Shown here piece after piece: positions 7,950-16,534 of a stretch of DNA of 41,960 nt. The position numbers were made by a program, and so were the translations under genes. This DNA comes from Chloroflexi bacterium UBA4733 (lineage in GTDB: Bacteria; Chloroflexota; UBA4733): contig DHIZ01000294.1 of NCBI GenBank assembly GCA_002404055.1, positions 14,276 through 56,235 on the forward strand. The letters run 5' to 3'. A model generated the notes under the pieces. That model was not told where the DNA came from, did not search any database, and saw only the letters and a program-made list of their open reading frames with translations. Within the stretch, counting starts at the first letter, position 1. Every line of letters starts with the position of its first letter.

Positions 7950-8681
7950 GTGGCAAAGTCGGCCGGAGACGGCCTGCTCTATGAGCAACGAAGCGTCAGC
8001 GTGCCAGACGTGTACCTCGACCGCATGCGTCTGGCCGATCTGGATGAAGTAGCCGCCGTCGAGAACGAGGCCTTCAGCCTGCCCTGGCCTTCCAGCACCT
8101 ACCGGCACGAGTTGCGCGTCAACAAGCAAGCCCATTACCTGGTGGTGCGCCGGGGCCTGCAACCCGACCTGACGCCACCCCCCGCAGCAATCTCCGCCCA
8201 CGTGCGTGACCGCCGGCCTTTCCCGTTCTCGCTGCTCCCCCTGGCCGGCATCGACCGCCCGCCGCAGCGGCCGCGTGACCCGGTGATCGGCCATGGCGGC
8301 CTCTGGAAGACACCGGACGAGGCGCACATCACCACCATCGCCGTCCGGAACGCCTATCGCGGTCAGGGTATTGGGGAACTCCTCCTGGTCGGTCTGATCG
8401 ACCTCGGTTACCGCGTACACACCAAACGGCTCACGCTGGAAGTGCGCGTGTCCAACACCGTTGCCCAGAACCTCTACCGCAAATACGGGTTCCAACAGAC
8501 CGGCATGCGCGTTCGCTATTACATCGACAACAACGAGGATGCCTACATTATGACGACCGACCCGATCAACTTGCCGAGCTATCGAGCCATGCTGGCTTTC
8601 CGCAAACAGGAACTTGCCCGGCGAATGGCGCTGGACGAGTTGCCGGACTGGCTCGCCTGGTCACACGTCGGCGGACGCTGA
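7950..8681 (+). CDS. rimI: Ribosomal protein S18-alanine N-acetyltransferase-like GNAT protein
   Basis: 243-residue GNAT acetyltransferase of the RimI type, expected to transfer acetyl from acetyl-CoA to a protein N-terminus (S18 in known RimI). Visible motifs are VENEAFSLPWPSSTY early, the acetyl-CoA loop ITTIAVRNAYRGQGIGELLL (R-G-Q-G-I-G), then LEVRVSNTVAQNLYRKYGF and RYYIDNNEDAYIM. Compared with the usual 150-160 residues it carries an extra proline-rich stretch of about 50 residues (roughly 68-118) between the early strands, and a C-terminal helical tail. The GTG start at 7950 is the first available; no strong ribosome-binding site is visible, so the exact start is uncertain. Confidence 0.82.
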   Translation: MAKSAGDGLLYEQRSVSVPDVYLDRMRLADLDEVAAVENEAFSLPWPSSTYRHELRVNKQAHYLVVRRGLQPDLTPPPAAISAHVRDRRPFPFSLLPLAGIDRPPQRPRDPVIGHGGLWKTPDEAHITTIAVRNAYRGQGIGELLLVGLIDLGYRVHTKRLTLEVRVSNTVAQNLYRKYGFQQTGMRVRYYIDNNEDAYIMTTDPINLPSYRAMLAFRKQELARRMALDELPDWLAWSHVGGR

Positions 8682-8740
8682 GTTCGTGCGCTTGTAACCG
8701 TCACCCGTGCCGGTTACGCCATCGTTAAGAAGGGATGCCC

Positions 8741-9562
8741 ATGCGTCTACAAGGCAAAGTCGCCATCGTCACCGGAGCGGCACAGGGTATCGGCCGCCAG
8801 ATCGCCCTCACTTTCGCGCAAGAGGGGGCCTGGGTCGTCATCGGCGACGTCAAAGATGACGGTGGCCAGGCAACAGTGGAAGAAATCACAGCGGCCGGCG
8901 GCAGCGCCATCTGCCGGCTGTGCGACGTGAGCCGCCCGGAGCAGGTGCAGGCCCTGGTCGAGGCAGCGACCACCCATTTCCAACGCCTGGACGTGCTGGT
9001 GAACAACGCCGCCGCCTGGAAGGGCGGCACGGTGGTCGACATGCCGCTGGCCGACTGGGAACTGGGCCGCGGCACCATCCTGGACGCCGCCTTTTACACC
9101 TGCAAGTACGCCATTCCAGCGATGATAGCGGCCGGCGGCGGTTCCATCATCTCCATCTCCTCGGTACACGGCCTGCTGGCGGCTCGCCGGTCGGCAGCCT
9201 ACGAGGCGGCCAAGGGGGGGCTAATCTTGCTGATGAAGCAGGTCGCCTGCGACTTCGGACCGCAGGGCATCCGCGCGAACTGCATTTGTCCCGGCCTTAT
9301 TGTTACCGAGAAGAATCGAATGGGTGTTGAACAGCCGGAACGCGCCCGTTTCAACGCCGAAGTGTATCCTGTGCGCCGCTACGGCACACCCCAGGACATT
9401 GCCAATACCGCCTTGTTCCTGGCAGGCGACGAAGCGACCTTCATTAGCGGGCAGGCCATCGCCGTCGACGGCGGCCTCACCGCCCAGTTGCAGGATGACA
9501 TCGCTTACCGCATGACAGAGTACGTGCGCGTGAACGAACCGCGAACACGCGAAGCCACCTGA
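8741..9562 (+). CDS. Short-chain dehydrogenase/reductase (SDR)
   Basis: 273-residue classical SDR oxidoreductase, NAD(P)-dependent. The Rossmann glycine motif TGAAQGIG is at residues 11-18, followed by LVNNAAAW, the active-site Ser in ISISSVHG, and the catalytic Y-x-x-x-K in AAYEAAKGG. The C-terminal half has PGLIVTEKN and FISGQAIAVDGG, typical of the family. The ATG at 8741 is preferred because AAGAAGGG lies 6 bases upstream; an ATG two codons earlier is too close to it. Substrate unknown; nearby isomerase-like genes hint at sugar or polyol oxidation. Confidence 0.9.
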   Translation: MRLQGKVAIVTGAAQGIGRQIALTFAQEGAWVVIGDVKDDGGQATVEEITAAGGSAICRLCDVSRPEQVQALVEAATTHFQRLDVLVNNAAAWKGGTVVDMPLADWELGRGTILDAAFYTCKYAIPAMIAAGGGSIISISSVHGLLAARRSAAYEAAKGGLILLMKQVACDFGPQGIRANCICPGLIVTEKNRMGVEQPERARFNAEVYPVRRYGTPQDIANTALFLAGDEATFISGQAIAVDGGLTAQLQDDIAYRMTEYVRVNEPRTREAT

Positions 9563-9585
9563 CCAGCACTGCCGCGAACTGCTCC

Positions 9586-9614
9586 TTGACGTTACCGTAC
9601 ACATGCCGTACGAT
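9586..9614 (+). promoter_or_regulatory. Promoter and candidate operator of TacAT module 1
   Basis: TTGACG (9586-9591), 17-base spacer, TACGAT (9609-9614), just before the antitoxin ATG at 9634. The spacer and -10 contain CCGTAC twice (from 9596 and 9606), suiting autorepression by the ribbon-helix-helix antitoxin. TacAT module 2 has nearly the same layout. Confidence 0.75.
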
Positions 9615-9633
9615 GGAGGAGGAGGAAACGCCT

Positions 9634-9909
9634 ATGGCCACTAGCTCACCCCAGGCACGCCTGGAAGCGCGCCTCAGCAGAGAGGAAAAGGATCGTCTCC
9701 AGCTCGCCGCCGGGCTGGAGCATCGGAGCCTGTCGGAGTTCGTCATCCAGGCCGCCCTCCAGGCTGCCGATGAACGCATTCGCACCCAACACACGGTCTA
9801 CCTGTCAGAGCGCGATTGGAGCCGCTTGCTGGACGCCATCGCGCACCCCCCAACGGTCAACGAAGCGCTCCAGCGTGCCTTAGCAGAGCATTCGCGTCGT
9901 CTTTCGTGA
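9634..9909 (+). CDS. DUF1778 ribbon-helix-helix antitoxin (TacA-like)
   Basis: 91-residue antitoxin of a GNAT-type toxin-antitoxin system. The core ARLSREEKDRLQLAAGLEHR followed by SLSEFVIQAALQAAD is the DUF1778 DNA-binding domain. The C-terminal part, with LSERDWSRLLDAIAHPP, is the toxin-neutralising tail. In this family the antitoxin binds its own promoter and blocks the acetyltransferase toxin. Start chosen at the ATG following a strong GGAGGAGGA. Its TGA overlaps the toxin GTG (GTGA). Confidence 0.9.
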   Translation: MATSSPQARLEARLSREEKDRLQLAAGLEHRSLSEFVIQAALQAADERIRTQHTVYLSERDWSRLLDAIAHPPTVNEALQRALAEHSRRLS

Positions 9910-10373
9910 CCCGGATCGAACCGCTCACCGACCACGACCGAGCTGCCTTTTCGTCCGGCGTTCCTGCCCTGGACCGTTTCCTTCGGGAGCAAGCAGGCCA
10001 GGAGCAGCGCCGACAAACGACGCGCTGCTATGTACTCTGTGAAGGGAGCAGGATCCTCGGCTACTACACCCTCTCTGCGGCGGCGCTGGCGCGGACAGCC
10101 CTGCCGGACGCCGTCACCAAGCGGTTACCGCGCTACCAGAGTATCGGAGCCATCCTCCTCGGTCGGTTGGCAGTCGACCTGCGCTACCGCCGGCAGGGCT
10201 GGGGCGCCGTGCTCCTCGCCGACGCACTCCTGCGGACCAGGCAGACCCAGCAACTGGTCGGGGTCTTTGCCCTCATCGTCGATGCCAAGGATGCGTCCGC
10301 CGCCGCCTTCTACGAGTACCACGGATTCCAGCGTCTCCTGGACGATCCGGCGCGGCTGTTTCTGGCGATCTAA
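9906..10373 (+). CDS. GNAT acetyltransferase toxin (TacT-like)
   Basis: 155-residue GNAT toxin; known members acetylate the amino acid on charged tRNAs and stop translation. Motifs: N-terminal RIEPLTDHDRAAFSSGVPAL, LGYYTLSAAAL, the acetyl-CoA loop VDLRYRRQGWGAVLLADAL, and AAAFYEYHGFQRL containing the Tyr that is catalytic in the family. It appears intact. The GTG start overlaps the antitoxin stop by 4 bases, and homology to the family begins exactly there. Confidence 0.9.
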   Translation: MTRIEPLTDHDRAAFSSGVPALDRFLREQAGQEQRRQTTRCYVLCEGSRILGYYTLSAAALARTALPDAVTKRLPRYQSIGAILLGRLAVDLRYRRQGWGAVLLADALLRTRQTQQLVGVFALIVDAKDASAAAFYEYHGFQRLLDDPARLFLAI

Positions 10374-10511
10374 TGTGGCATCTGGCGGCGCTCCGACCCT
10401 GTCACCATTGCCTGGTCCATAGGCAGGAGGCGGAGAGACAGCCGCGGGCGTGGCATGTAGAATACTACCTGGCGCGGCGCGTGACACGGTTCGGCGTGAT
10501 AGGAGGATGTT

Positions 10512-10901
10512 GTGGCGACGTTCGCTCTGGTCGGCTGTGCGCAGCCTGCAATGTCGGTGGCCGGCCCGGCCTACCTGATGTGCCGAGCGACCAACGGGTT
10601 TGCGGCCTCGTGGGAGCGCGCGATCCGGGAGGCGGACACCGCCCTCATCATCAGTCCGGAGCATGGCCTGCTCCATCCCGACGAAGAAATGCGACCCGGT
10701 GATGTCGGCCTCGGTGACGAGCGCTGGCAGGCGAACCCGGAGGCCTGGTTGATCCGCATCCAGCGCGAGTTGCTGACGCTACGCTGGATGGAAGCGCAGC
10801 ACCGCTGGCTGCTCCTCGGCGACGGAGACTGGCTCGCCCCTGTGGCGAACTACCTGCGCGAGAACGGGCAAGAGGTCCTGCCGCCGGCTGCGGCGTCGTA
10901 G
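10512..10901 (+). CDS. DUF6884-like protein
   Basis: 129-residue protein starting at a GTG with AGGAGG 5 bases upstream. The N-terminal VGCAQPAM, the central TALIISPEHGLLHPDEEMRP and a following helix match the DUF6884 pattern (short cytosolic proteins with a conserved Cys and an LSxxHGLL-like motif). Function unknown. It ends 14 bp before the convergent queG stop. The 138 bp upstream, after the TacT toxin, hold nothing recognisable. Confidence 0.65.
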   Translation: MATFALVGCAQPAMSVAGPAYLMCRATNGFAASWERAIREADTALIISPEHGLLHPDEEMRPGDVGLGDERWQANPEAWLIRIQRELLTLRWMEAQHRWLLLGDGDWLAPVANYLRENGQEVLPPAAAS

Positions 10902-10915
10902 AAGAGGCAGTACAC

Positions 10916-12058
10916 TTACCTCGCCAGTGCCGTCTCAATCTCCACGAGCACCAGCGCCTCGCTCTCCCGCTGGCGCGCCACGTCAAGAAGGCGCCGGGCC
11001 TCAGCCGTGTGCCAGCGGCCCAGCGCCCAGGCAGCGTGGGACCGCACGAGCGGCGCGGGATCACCAGCTAACGCCGCGCCCAGCGCTGGAATGGCGACAG
11101 GGTCGCCGATGTTGCCGAGCGCTACGCAGACGTTGCGCAACAGCCCACTGCGCTTGGCTCGTTTGATGGGAGTGCCGGCAAAGCGCGCCGAAAACTCCGG
11201 CTGCGTCAGCGTCAGGAGGGGCAATAGTTCCGGGCTCGGCCCGATGCCGTGGGAAGAGCTGAACTCCGGGCGCGCCTTTGCCGGCGCCTTCGTGTTGACC
11301 GGACAGACCTCCTGGCAGACATCGCAGCCGAAGATCCAGTCCCCCATCGCCGGCCGCAAGTCTGGGGCGATGCTGCCGCGCTCTTCGATGGTGAGGTACG
11401 ATATGCACTTGCCGACATCCATGACGCCGGGGTGAATCAGCGCGCCGGTAGGGCAGGCCGGCATGCAGAGGCTGCAGGCGCCGCAGTTCGTGCGCAATGG
11501 CCGGTCGGGTACCAGGTCCAGGTCTGTGACCACCTCCGCCAGCAGCACCCAGGAGCCAAGGCTATGGGTGAGGATGCAGGTGTTCTTGCCGTACCAGCCG
11601 ACGCCGGCCCGTTGCGCGACCGCCCTATCCACGATGCGCGCCGTATCGACCATACCTTTGCGGGCGTCGGTGTGACCGTAGCGCAAGCGCAGTTGTTCAA
11701 TGAAACGCGCTGTTTGTCCCAGGAGCAGCGGGTGGTAATCGCGCCCCCAGGCATAGCGCGCCACGCGTCCGCGCGGCGTTCCAGGTGAACTTGGAACGTA
11801 CATTTCCTGTCCCAGGTACGACATGGCCAGCGAAATGATGGAGCGGGCGCTAGGCACCAACTGCTTCACATCGGTCGAGACGGCGGCCCGTTCGGCAGTG
11901 AACCAGGTCAGGCCGCCCATCAGACCACGCCGGATGCGATCCAAGAGTAGCTCCTGCAGCGAGGGGAAGGGCTCAGCGGTCGTGATGCCAACCAGATCGA
12001 AGCCTAACTCCAGGGCGAGCGCCTTGATGGCCGCCGTCTCCTGCGCGGGATCGAACAT
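10916..12058 (-). CDS. queG: Epoxyqueuosine reductase QueG
   Basis: 380-residue cobalamin-dependent iron-sulfur enzyme for the last step of queuosine synthesis in tRNA. The N-terminal domain includes KALALELGFDLVGIT and GVGWYGKNTCILT. Two [4Fe-4S] sites are clear: NCGACSLCMPACPTGA and GCDVCQEVCPVN. The C-terminal 70 residues form HEAT-like repeats (IGDPVAIPALGAALAGDP, LVRSHAAWALGRW), usual in QueG. The ATG at 12058 has AGAGGAG 8 bases upstream; the longer open frame is not supported. No other queuosine genes are in the window. Confidence 0.93.
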   Translation of the reverse strand: MFDPAQETAAIKALALELGFDLVGITTAEPFPSLQELLLDRIRRGLMGGLTWFTAERAAVSTDVKQLVPSARSIISLAMSYLGQEMYVPSSPGTPRGRVARYAWGRDYHPLLLGQTARFIEQLRLRYGHTDARKGMVDTARIVDRAVAQRAGVGWYGKNTCILTHSLGSWVLLAEVVTDLDLVPDRPLRTNCGACSLCMPACPTGALIHPGVMDVGKCISYLTIEERGSIAPDLRPAMGDWIFGCDVCQEVCPVNTKAPAKARPEFSSSHGIGPSPELLPLLTLTQPEFSARFAGTPIKRAKRSGLLRNVCVALGNIGDPVAIPALGAALAGDPAPLVRSHAAWALGRWHTAEARRLLDVARQRESEALVLVEIETALAR

Positions 12059-12208
12059 ACGCCGTGCTCCTCTTGGACCATGGTACCGGCTGCGTGTTAC
12101 CCTACCCGCGACGGGGACAGTTCCTGCCATATATCGCCACATGAAACGACGGAGGGCCGGACGTGCGTTTGCACCCCATGCCCACCCCGCTGGAAAGGGA
12201 AGGCCGCT

Positions 12209-12874
12209 ATGGCGACACTGGCCAGGCATCGAATTACCTATGCTGAGCTCGATGAGCTACCGGATGATGGCATCCTCTACGAGATCCTGGACGGGGTGCT
12301 TGTGACCCGCGCCGCGCCCACCCGTCGCCATCAGCAGATCGTCGGCGCGCTCTACACCCAACTGCGCCGAGCGCAGGATGCCGGTATCGGCGAACTCATC
12401 CTGGGGCCGTTCGATGTGGTCCTCGACGAATATAACGCGACGCTCCCCGATCTGCTCTTCGTCCGCACGGATCATGCCCATATCGTCACCGATACTGGTT
12501 GCTTTGGCGCCCCCGATCTCATCGTTGAAATCCTGTCCCCCACATCCATCGAGCGCGATCTCAAGGAGAAGCTCTCCACCTACGAGCACTTCGGGGTGAG
12601 CGCCTACTGGATCATTGATCCGGCCAGCCAGGAACTTCTTCGCTTCAATCTGGTCCGCGGTCGTTATGTGAAGCAGCTCGTCCTTCACCGAGAGGATGCT
12701 ATCACAAGCCCACTATTTCCAGCGATCCATGTGGCGTTACGCGACGTTTTCTCGTCGCCAGCACTGCCGAAGGAGCCGGATGCGCAACCATCCGCTGCGG
12801 ACCTGGCACGCATCCGGGAGCTGGAGAAGTTCCATCACCGCCGTCGGCCGAGGCCAGACCGGCAACGAGACTAA
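12209..12874 (+). CDS. Uma2-family (DUF820) putative endonuclease
   Basis: 221-residue PD-(D/E)xK-fold protein of the Uma2 family. Diagnostic parts: ITYAELDELPDDG, YEILDGVLV (the conserved Glu region), LPDLLFVRTD, DLIVEILSPTSIERDLKEKL (core D...E-x-L-S-P...D-x-x-x-K) and GVSAYWIIDP. These proteins are abundant in Cyanobacteria and Chloroflexota and their targets are unknown. The ATG has GGGAAGG upstream. The last 45 residues (after LRDVF) are low-complexity and charged, and vary in the family. Divergent from queG. Confidence 0.9.
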   Translation: MATLARHRITYAELDELPDDGILYEILDGVLVTRAAPTRRHQQIVGALYTQLRRAQDAGIGELILGPFDVVLDEYNATLPDLLFVRTDHAHIVTDTGCFGAPDLIVEILSPTSIERDLKEKLSTYEHFGVSAYWIIDPASQELLRFNLVRGRYVKQLVLHREDAITSPLFPAIHVALRDVFSSPALPKEPDAQPSAADLARIRELEKFHHRRRPRPDRQRD

Positions 12875-12901
12875 TCAAGCGGCACGTCGTCTTGCCTTAC
12901 C

Positions 12902-13732
12902 CTAGAGAAACCCGACCTTGCGCAGGTAGTCGACCGAGCGCTGCAAGCGATCCTGCCGCTCGTCAAGCGTCAGCTCCGGCTCGTCCTGGATGCCCTCCAG
13001 TTCGATGCTGAAGGGACCGAAAAAGCCGCCATCGTTGAGGATGTTGCCGACGGCGGCGAAATCGACGGCGCCGCCCTCACCGAGAGCTGGGAAGTACCAG
13101 TCGCGCAGCCGTCCTCGACTGTCCTTCAGGTGGACGTGGCCGATGTACGGCAGCACGCTGCGCAACTCCGCCAGGACATCGGCGCCCTCGTTGTAATAGA
13201 GGATGTTGGCAGTGTCGAAGTTCAGGCGTACCGCCGGGTGCTGCAACTCCTGCATGGTACGCAACATCTGCGCAGCGTTGTTGGTGACGCCGGGATGGGT
13301 CTCCAGGCAGACGGTGAGGCTGCGTGCTGCCGCGTAGTCGCCGATACCGCGCAGGGTCGCCATCAGCGCCGGGCGATCCTCTTCGGTCGCTTCGCCGCCA
13401 CTGCCGATGACGAGACGCATGCCGAGGCGCTGAGCCAGATCGAGCCGCGCCTTGAAGCGGGCGACGCCGGCCGGGTCACGCATGTTGTCGCCGCCGTTGC
13501 CGGTGATCGCCTGCACGCCATGGTCCCGCAGCGCCTGGCGCAGTTGCGCTTCGCGCTCCAGGCCCATGTCCTCACCGGCGACGACATCGGTCGGCACGAT
13601 CACTTGTCCGCCGTGCGCGCGCATCGCCAGTTCGATATGGTTGAGGCCCAGCTTGGGTACCAACTCCAGCGCCGCCGCCACGCCGTAGCGGCCGTAACAG
13701 TTGGTGAAGATTTCGAGGAGATTGCCTGCCAT
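12902..13732 (-). CDS. Sugar phosphate isomerase/epimerase-like TIM-barrel protein
   Basis: 276-residue xylose-isomerase-like TIM barrel. Motifs are ALELVPKLGLNHIELAM, the strand LTVCLETHPGVTNNAAQM (Glu ligand), VRLNFDTANILYY (Asp ligand), YIGHVHLKDSRGR (His ligand) and FGPFSIELEG (second Glu). This full set of metal ligands suggests an active isomerase or epimerase on a sugar, inositol or related compound. An AAGGA lies about 12 bases before the ATG. It lies just downstream of the DUF1015 gene on the same strand (27-bp gap), so an operon is likely. Confidence 0.88.
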   Translation of the reverse strand: MAGNLLEIFTNCYGRYGVAAALELVPKLGLNHIELAMRAHGGQVIVPTDVVAGEDMGLEREAQLRQALRDHGVQAITGNGGDNMRDPAGVARFKARLDLAQRLGMRLVIGSGGEATEEDRPALMATLRGIGDYAAARSLTVCLETHPGVTNNAAQMLRTMQELQHPAVRLNFDTANILYYNEGADVLAELRSVLPYIGHVHLKDSRGRLRDWYFPALGEGGAVDFAAVGNILNDGGFFGPFSIELEGIQDEPELTLDERQDRLQRSVDYLRKVGFL

Positions 13733-13759
13733 GATGTCACATTCCTTTCGCGGGCTATT

Positions 13760-15061
13760 TTAGCGATCGTGCGGATAGAGCACAAAGCCGGTGAGCGGCT
13801 TCGGGTAATAGAAGGTCGATTTCTGCGGCATGCGCTCGTGATCGCGGGCGACGGCGCAGACCTGCTCCGGCCGCGTCGGGTTCAGCAGCACCGCCAGTTG
13901 CGCCTGCCCATTTCGGACGCTCTGCACCGCCTCCGCCGCATCGCGCGTGTATTGTACGTACTGTTCGCCGCGGATTTCGTCCTCGCCCAGCCCGAGCAAC
14001 GGCTCCAGAACCAGGCTGTGCAGGGTGCTGACGTCCAGCGAGCGCCAGGAAGCGGCGCGATCCGCCGGCAGTGCCTCCGCCAGGTCGCTACGCGGTCGAG
14101 CCAGGGTCAGTCCCCACGGCAAGCCCGCCAGCAACAGCGCTCCCGCGCCGGCCTGGCGCAAGCGTTGCAGCGCCGAGTCCAGCGGCGTCTCCGGGGGGAT
14201 CGTGTCGAGGTCGTAGAGCTGCGCCAGGCCGGCCGGCAGTTGATCCAACCGAGCGGCAGCGACCTTGCGAATGATACGGTGGATGGGCAGCACAACCAGC
14301 CCCGGATCTTCGACAGCTACCAGGAACACGAGGGCGGCATCCCAGGGGCCATCCGGCGCCTCAGGATGCGCCTGCCGCTGCTCCTCGCGGTACGTCAGGG
14401 CCGTTTCGTAACGGTGATGGCCGTCGGCGATATACGCCTGGGAGGCAGCGAACACCGGTAGGAGTTTGGCGAGCACTTGCGCTTCCGTCACCGGCCACAG
14501 CCGACTCTCCCGCGCCGCGTGGGGGATGGCATCGGCGTCGAGTTGCACCGTCGTCACCGGTTCCTGCGCCGTCACCGTCTGCAACATGGCGCGAATCTCC
14601 CCCGTTGGGTCGTCGAACATCAGGAAGATCGGGCTGATGTTGGTTTGCGTCGCTTGCAGCAGCCGCAGCCTGTCGAGCTTGGGACCAGGCATGGTGTGCT
14701 CATGCGGCAACACCGCGCCGCTGCTCCACGGCTCGACGGTGACGGCGGCCAGCACGCCAAGGCGACGGTACTCTATGCCGTCGACGCTGAAACATTCCTC
14801 CAGCACATAGAGGGCTGGTGCGTGCTCCTGCGTCAAAATGGCTTCACGCCGCCAGCCGGCCAGCAGGTCTGCCGCCCGCCGATAGCGGTCGTCATCGCCC
14901 ATGGGCAGTTCAATCTGGATGACGTTGAAGGGACTGCTTGCTACCAGCCTTTCGCGTTCGTCGGGGCTCACCACGTCGTAGGGCGGCGCCAGCAGATGCT
15001 CCAGCGCATCAGCCTTCGTCTGGTTATAGCGCAGACCTCGAAACGGCTGCAGGGCGACCAT
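13760..15061 (-). CDS. DUF1015 family protein
   Basis: 433-residue member of DUF1015, a broadly conserved cytosolic family of unknown function, sometimes linked to serine kinase-like activity. Landmarks: MVALQPFRGLRYN at the N-terminus, LAPPYDVVSPDERERL, VLPHEHTMPGPKLDRL, PIFLMFDD, the highly conserved YIADGHHRYETAL, and a C-terminal PKPLTGFVLYP. Full length for the family. An AAGGAAGGGAAG ribosome-binding region precedes the ATG. It precedes the isomerase-like gene on the same strand. Confidence 0.92.
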   Translation of the reverse strand: MVALQPFRGLRYNQTKADALEHLLAPPYDVVSPDERERLVASSPFNVIQIELPMGDDDRYRRAADLLAGWRREAILTQEHAPALYVLEECFSVDGIEYRRLGVLAAVTVEPWSSGAVLPHEHTMPGPKLDRLRLLQATQTNISPIFLMFDDPTGEIRAMLQTVTAQEPVTTVQLDADAIPHAARESRLWPVTEAQVLAKLLPVFAASQAYIADGHHRYETALTYREEQRQAHPEAPDGPWDAALVFLVAVEDPGLVVLPIHRIIRKVAAARLDQLPAGLAQLYDLDTIPPETPLDSALQRLRQAGAGALLLAGLPWGLTLARPRSDLAEALPADRAASWRSLDVSTLHSLVLEPLLGLGEDEIRGEQYVQYTRDAAEAVQSVRNGQAQLAVLLNPTRPEQVCAVARDHERMPQKSTFYYPKPLTGFVLYPHDR

Positions 15062-15077
15062 GGTGACTTCCCTTCCT

Positions 15078-15482
15078 TCAATCCGGTTCCCGGCGCTTCA
15101 ATCCCGGAACACGATCAAAGTCGCGGTCAAAGGAGTAGATCTCCGGCTCATCGTGCGTCAGCGCCTTGGCGGCCAGAAGAGCATCGGCGAAGTCGATGTT
15201 CTTCTCTTGGTACAACACGAGCGCCAAAAGGATCGACTGTTTGTCGGCATTTTTCATTCCCGGCCCTGACATGAGATCGAGCAGCGCCGTAGCGATCTCA
15301 GTTTTGGTCATCCGGTAGAAGGAGGCCAGTGTCCAGACAACCTCTGCTAGGACGACATCCTCGACCAGAACTTCGTCGTGGCCCGCGGCGATGGCGGCAA
15401 ACAGGCGCGCCGCCCTTTCTGCCTGATGGAGTGGCTCATTTGTAAGGAAGCGTAGGATAATGTTGGCGTCGATGCGGCGCAC
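15078..15482 (-). CDS. vapC: PIN-domain ribonuclease toxin (VapC-like)
   Basis: 134-residue PIN-domain RNase toxin. The four acidic positions are present: RRIDANIILRFL (Asp), EDVVLAEVVWTL (Glu), NIDFADALLAAKA (Asp) and YSFDRDFDRV (Asp). Members cut specific RNAs, often tRNA or rRNA. The start is GTG at 15482, 12 bp downstream of the AbrB-type antitoxin gene on the same strand. It ends 16 bp before the DUF1015 start, same strand. Confidence 0.9.
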   Translation of the reverse strand: MRRIDANIILRFLTNEPLHQAERAARLFAAIAAGHDEVLVEDVVLAEVVWTLASFYRMTKTEIATALLDLMSGPGMKNADKQSILLALVLYQEKNIDFADALLAAKALTHDEPEIYSFDRDFDRVPGLKRREPD

Positions 15483-15494
15483 GGGCCGTTACCT

Positions 15495-15755
15495 CTACTC
15501 GTCGGCAGCGACGTGCGCTTCGCGCGCAGCCTGTGCATAAGCGGCGCTCCGCTCCGCCTCCCGGCCGGGAAATGGGCGCCGCCCTTGCGCAAGCCCACGC
15601 AGACTCATCAGGTTCCTTCTTGGCATCGGATATAACGTCACGTGCCCATCATCGACAACAAAGAGCACCTGATCGCCCATGGCCAGGTGCAGCACATCAC
15701 GTACCTCTTTCGGTACGGTGATCTGTCCCTCCCGGCCCAAAGTACCCAGCGTCAT
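15495..15755 (-). CDS. vapB: AbrB/SpoVT-type antitoxin (VapB-like)
   Basis: 86-residue antitoxin. The swapped-hairpin AbrB DNA-binding domain occupies residues 1-45 (TLGREGQITVPKEVRDVLHL then GDQVLFVVDDGHVTLYPM). The remaining tail, rich in Arg and Ala, would bind the VapC toxin. The ATG is preceded by AAGGGGG. A TACAAT hexamer on the minus strand (15791-15786) is a plausible -10. The complex is expected to repress its own promoter. Confidence 0.9.
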   Translation of the reverse strand: MTLGTLGREGQITVPKEVRDVLHLAMGDQVLFVVDDGHVTLYPMPRRNLMSLRGLAQGRRPFPGREAERSAAYAQAAREAHVAADE

Positions 15756-15875
15756 GTTCGCCCCCTTGCGCCTCTCTCGTCCAGCATTGTACCGTGAGAA
15801 TCCGACTATCCCCCGAGAGTGTCTGCAGGTTGGACCGAAACGGAGCGCAAACGCTGCGCCTTCCTGGTTCTCCGC

Positions 15876-16496
15876 TTACGTCAACAGTTTCCAGGAGGAG
15901 TGCATCGCACCGCCGGCGTGCAGGCGGTCGAGTTCCAGGATGAGCGGCACCATGCCGTCCATGATGCGCGCATTGTGCAGCGCCCCACAGTCGACCGGCT
16001 GAAAGCCGAGATCGACAATGAGGCGGGCCACCAGCGTCTTGGCCAAGTCGCTATCACCTGCATAGTGGACATCGCGCTGGATACCCTTCGGGTCGACGGG
16101 CTCCGCCAGCGTGCCGGCAAAGTTGGCCTTGAACGCCGCAACAACGTGGGCATCCGCGCCGATCGCCGCCGCGGTCAACTCCGCCCCCGCCACCCGGTTG
16201 TCGGGCAGGTGGGAAAACGGGTTCGAAATGTCAATGACCACTTTGCCCCGCAGTTGGGCGGCGTTCGCCCTGGCAAACGGCTCGACCGCTGGGAACGGCA
16301 TAGCCAGCACCACAATCTCCGCGTCGGTCAGCGCCGCCTCCTGCGTTGTCACCGTCGCGTTGTTCGTCCGCGACTGCAGTTCGCCCTTCGCGTCCGGCGA
16401 TCGTGACCCAAAAACGACAGCATGACCGGCGCGCGCCCAACCGCTGCCCAGCCCACTGGCCATCCGCCCAGTACCGATGATGGCGATGCGTGCCAT
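15876..16496 (-). CDS. F420-dependent NADP oxidoreductase-like protein
   Basis: 206-residue Rossmann protein of the NADP-oxidoreductase/F420H2-dependent family (Fno-like). N-terminal ARIAIIGTGRMASGLGSGWA is the dinucleotide-binding motif and VVFGSRSPD follows strand 2. VVLAMPFPAVEPF, VVIDISNPF, VAAFKANFAGTL and the C-terminal helix region LILELDRLHAGG complete the fold. Family members pass hydride between coenzyme F420 and NADP, but many homologues use NADPH only. The ATG at 16496 has GGAAGGA upstream. It follows ileS on the same strand after 38 bp. No F420 biosynthesis genes are visible here. Confidence 0.82.
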   Translation of the reverse strand: MARIAIIGTGRMASGLGSGWARAGHAVVFGSRSPDAKGELQSRTNNATVTTQEAALTDAEIVVLAMPFPAVEPFARANAAQLRGKVVIDISNPFSHLPDNRVAGAELTAAAIGADAHVVAAFKANFAGTLAEPVDPKGIQRDVHYAGDSDLAKTLVARLIVDLGFQPVDCGALHNARIMDGMVPLILELDRLHAGGAMHSSWKLLT

Positions 16497-16534
16497 GGCG
16501 TTGTCCTTCCTCCATATCCCATAACCCATAACCG

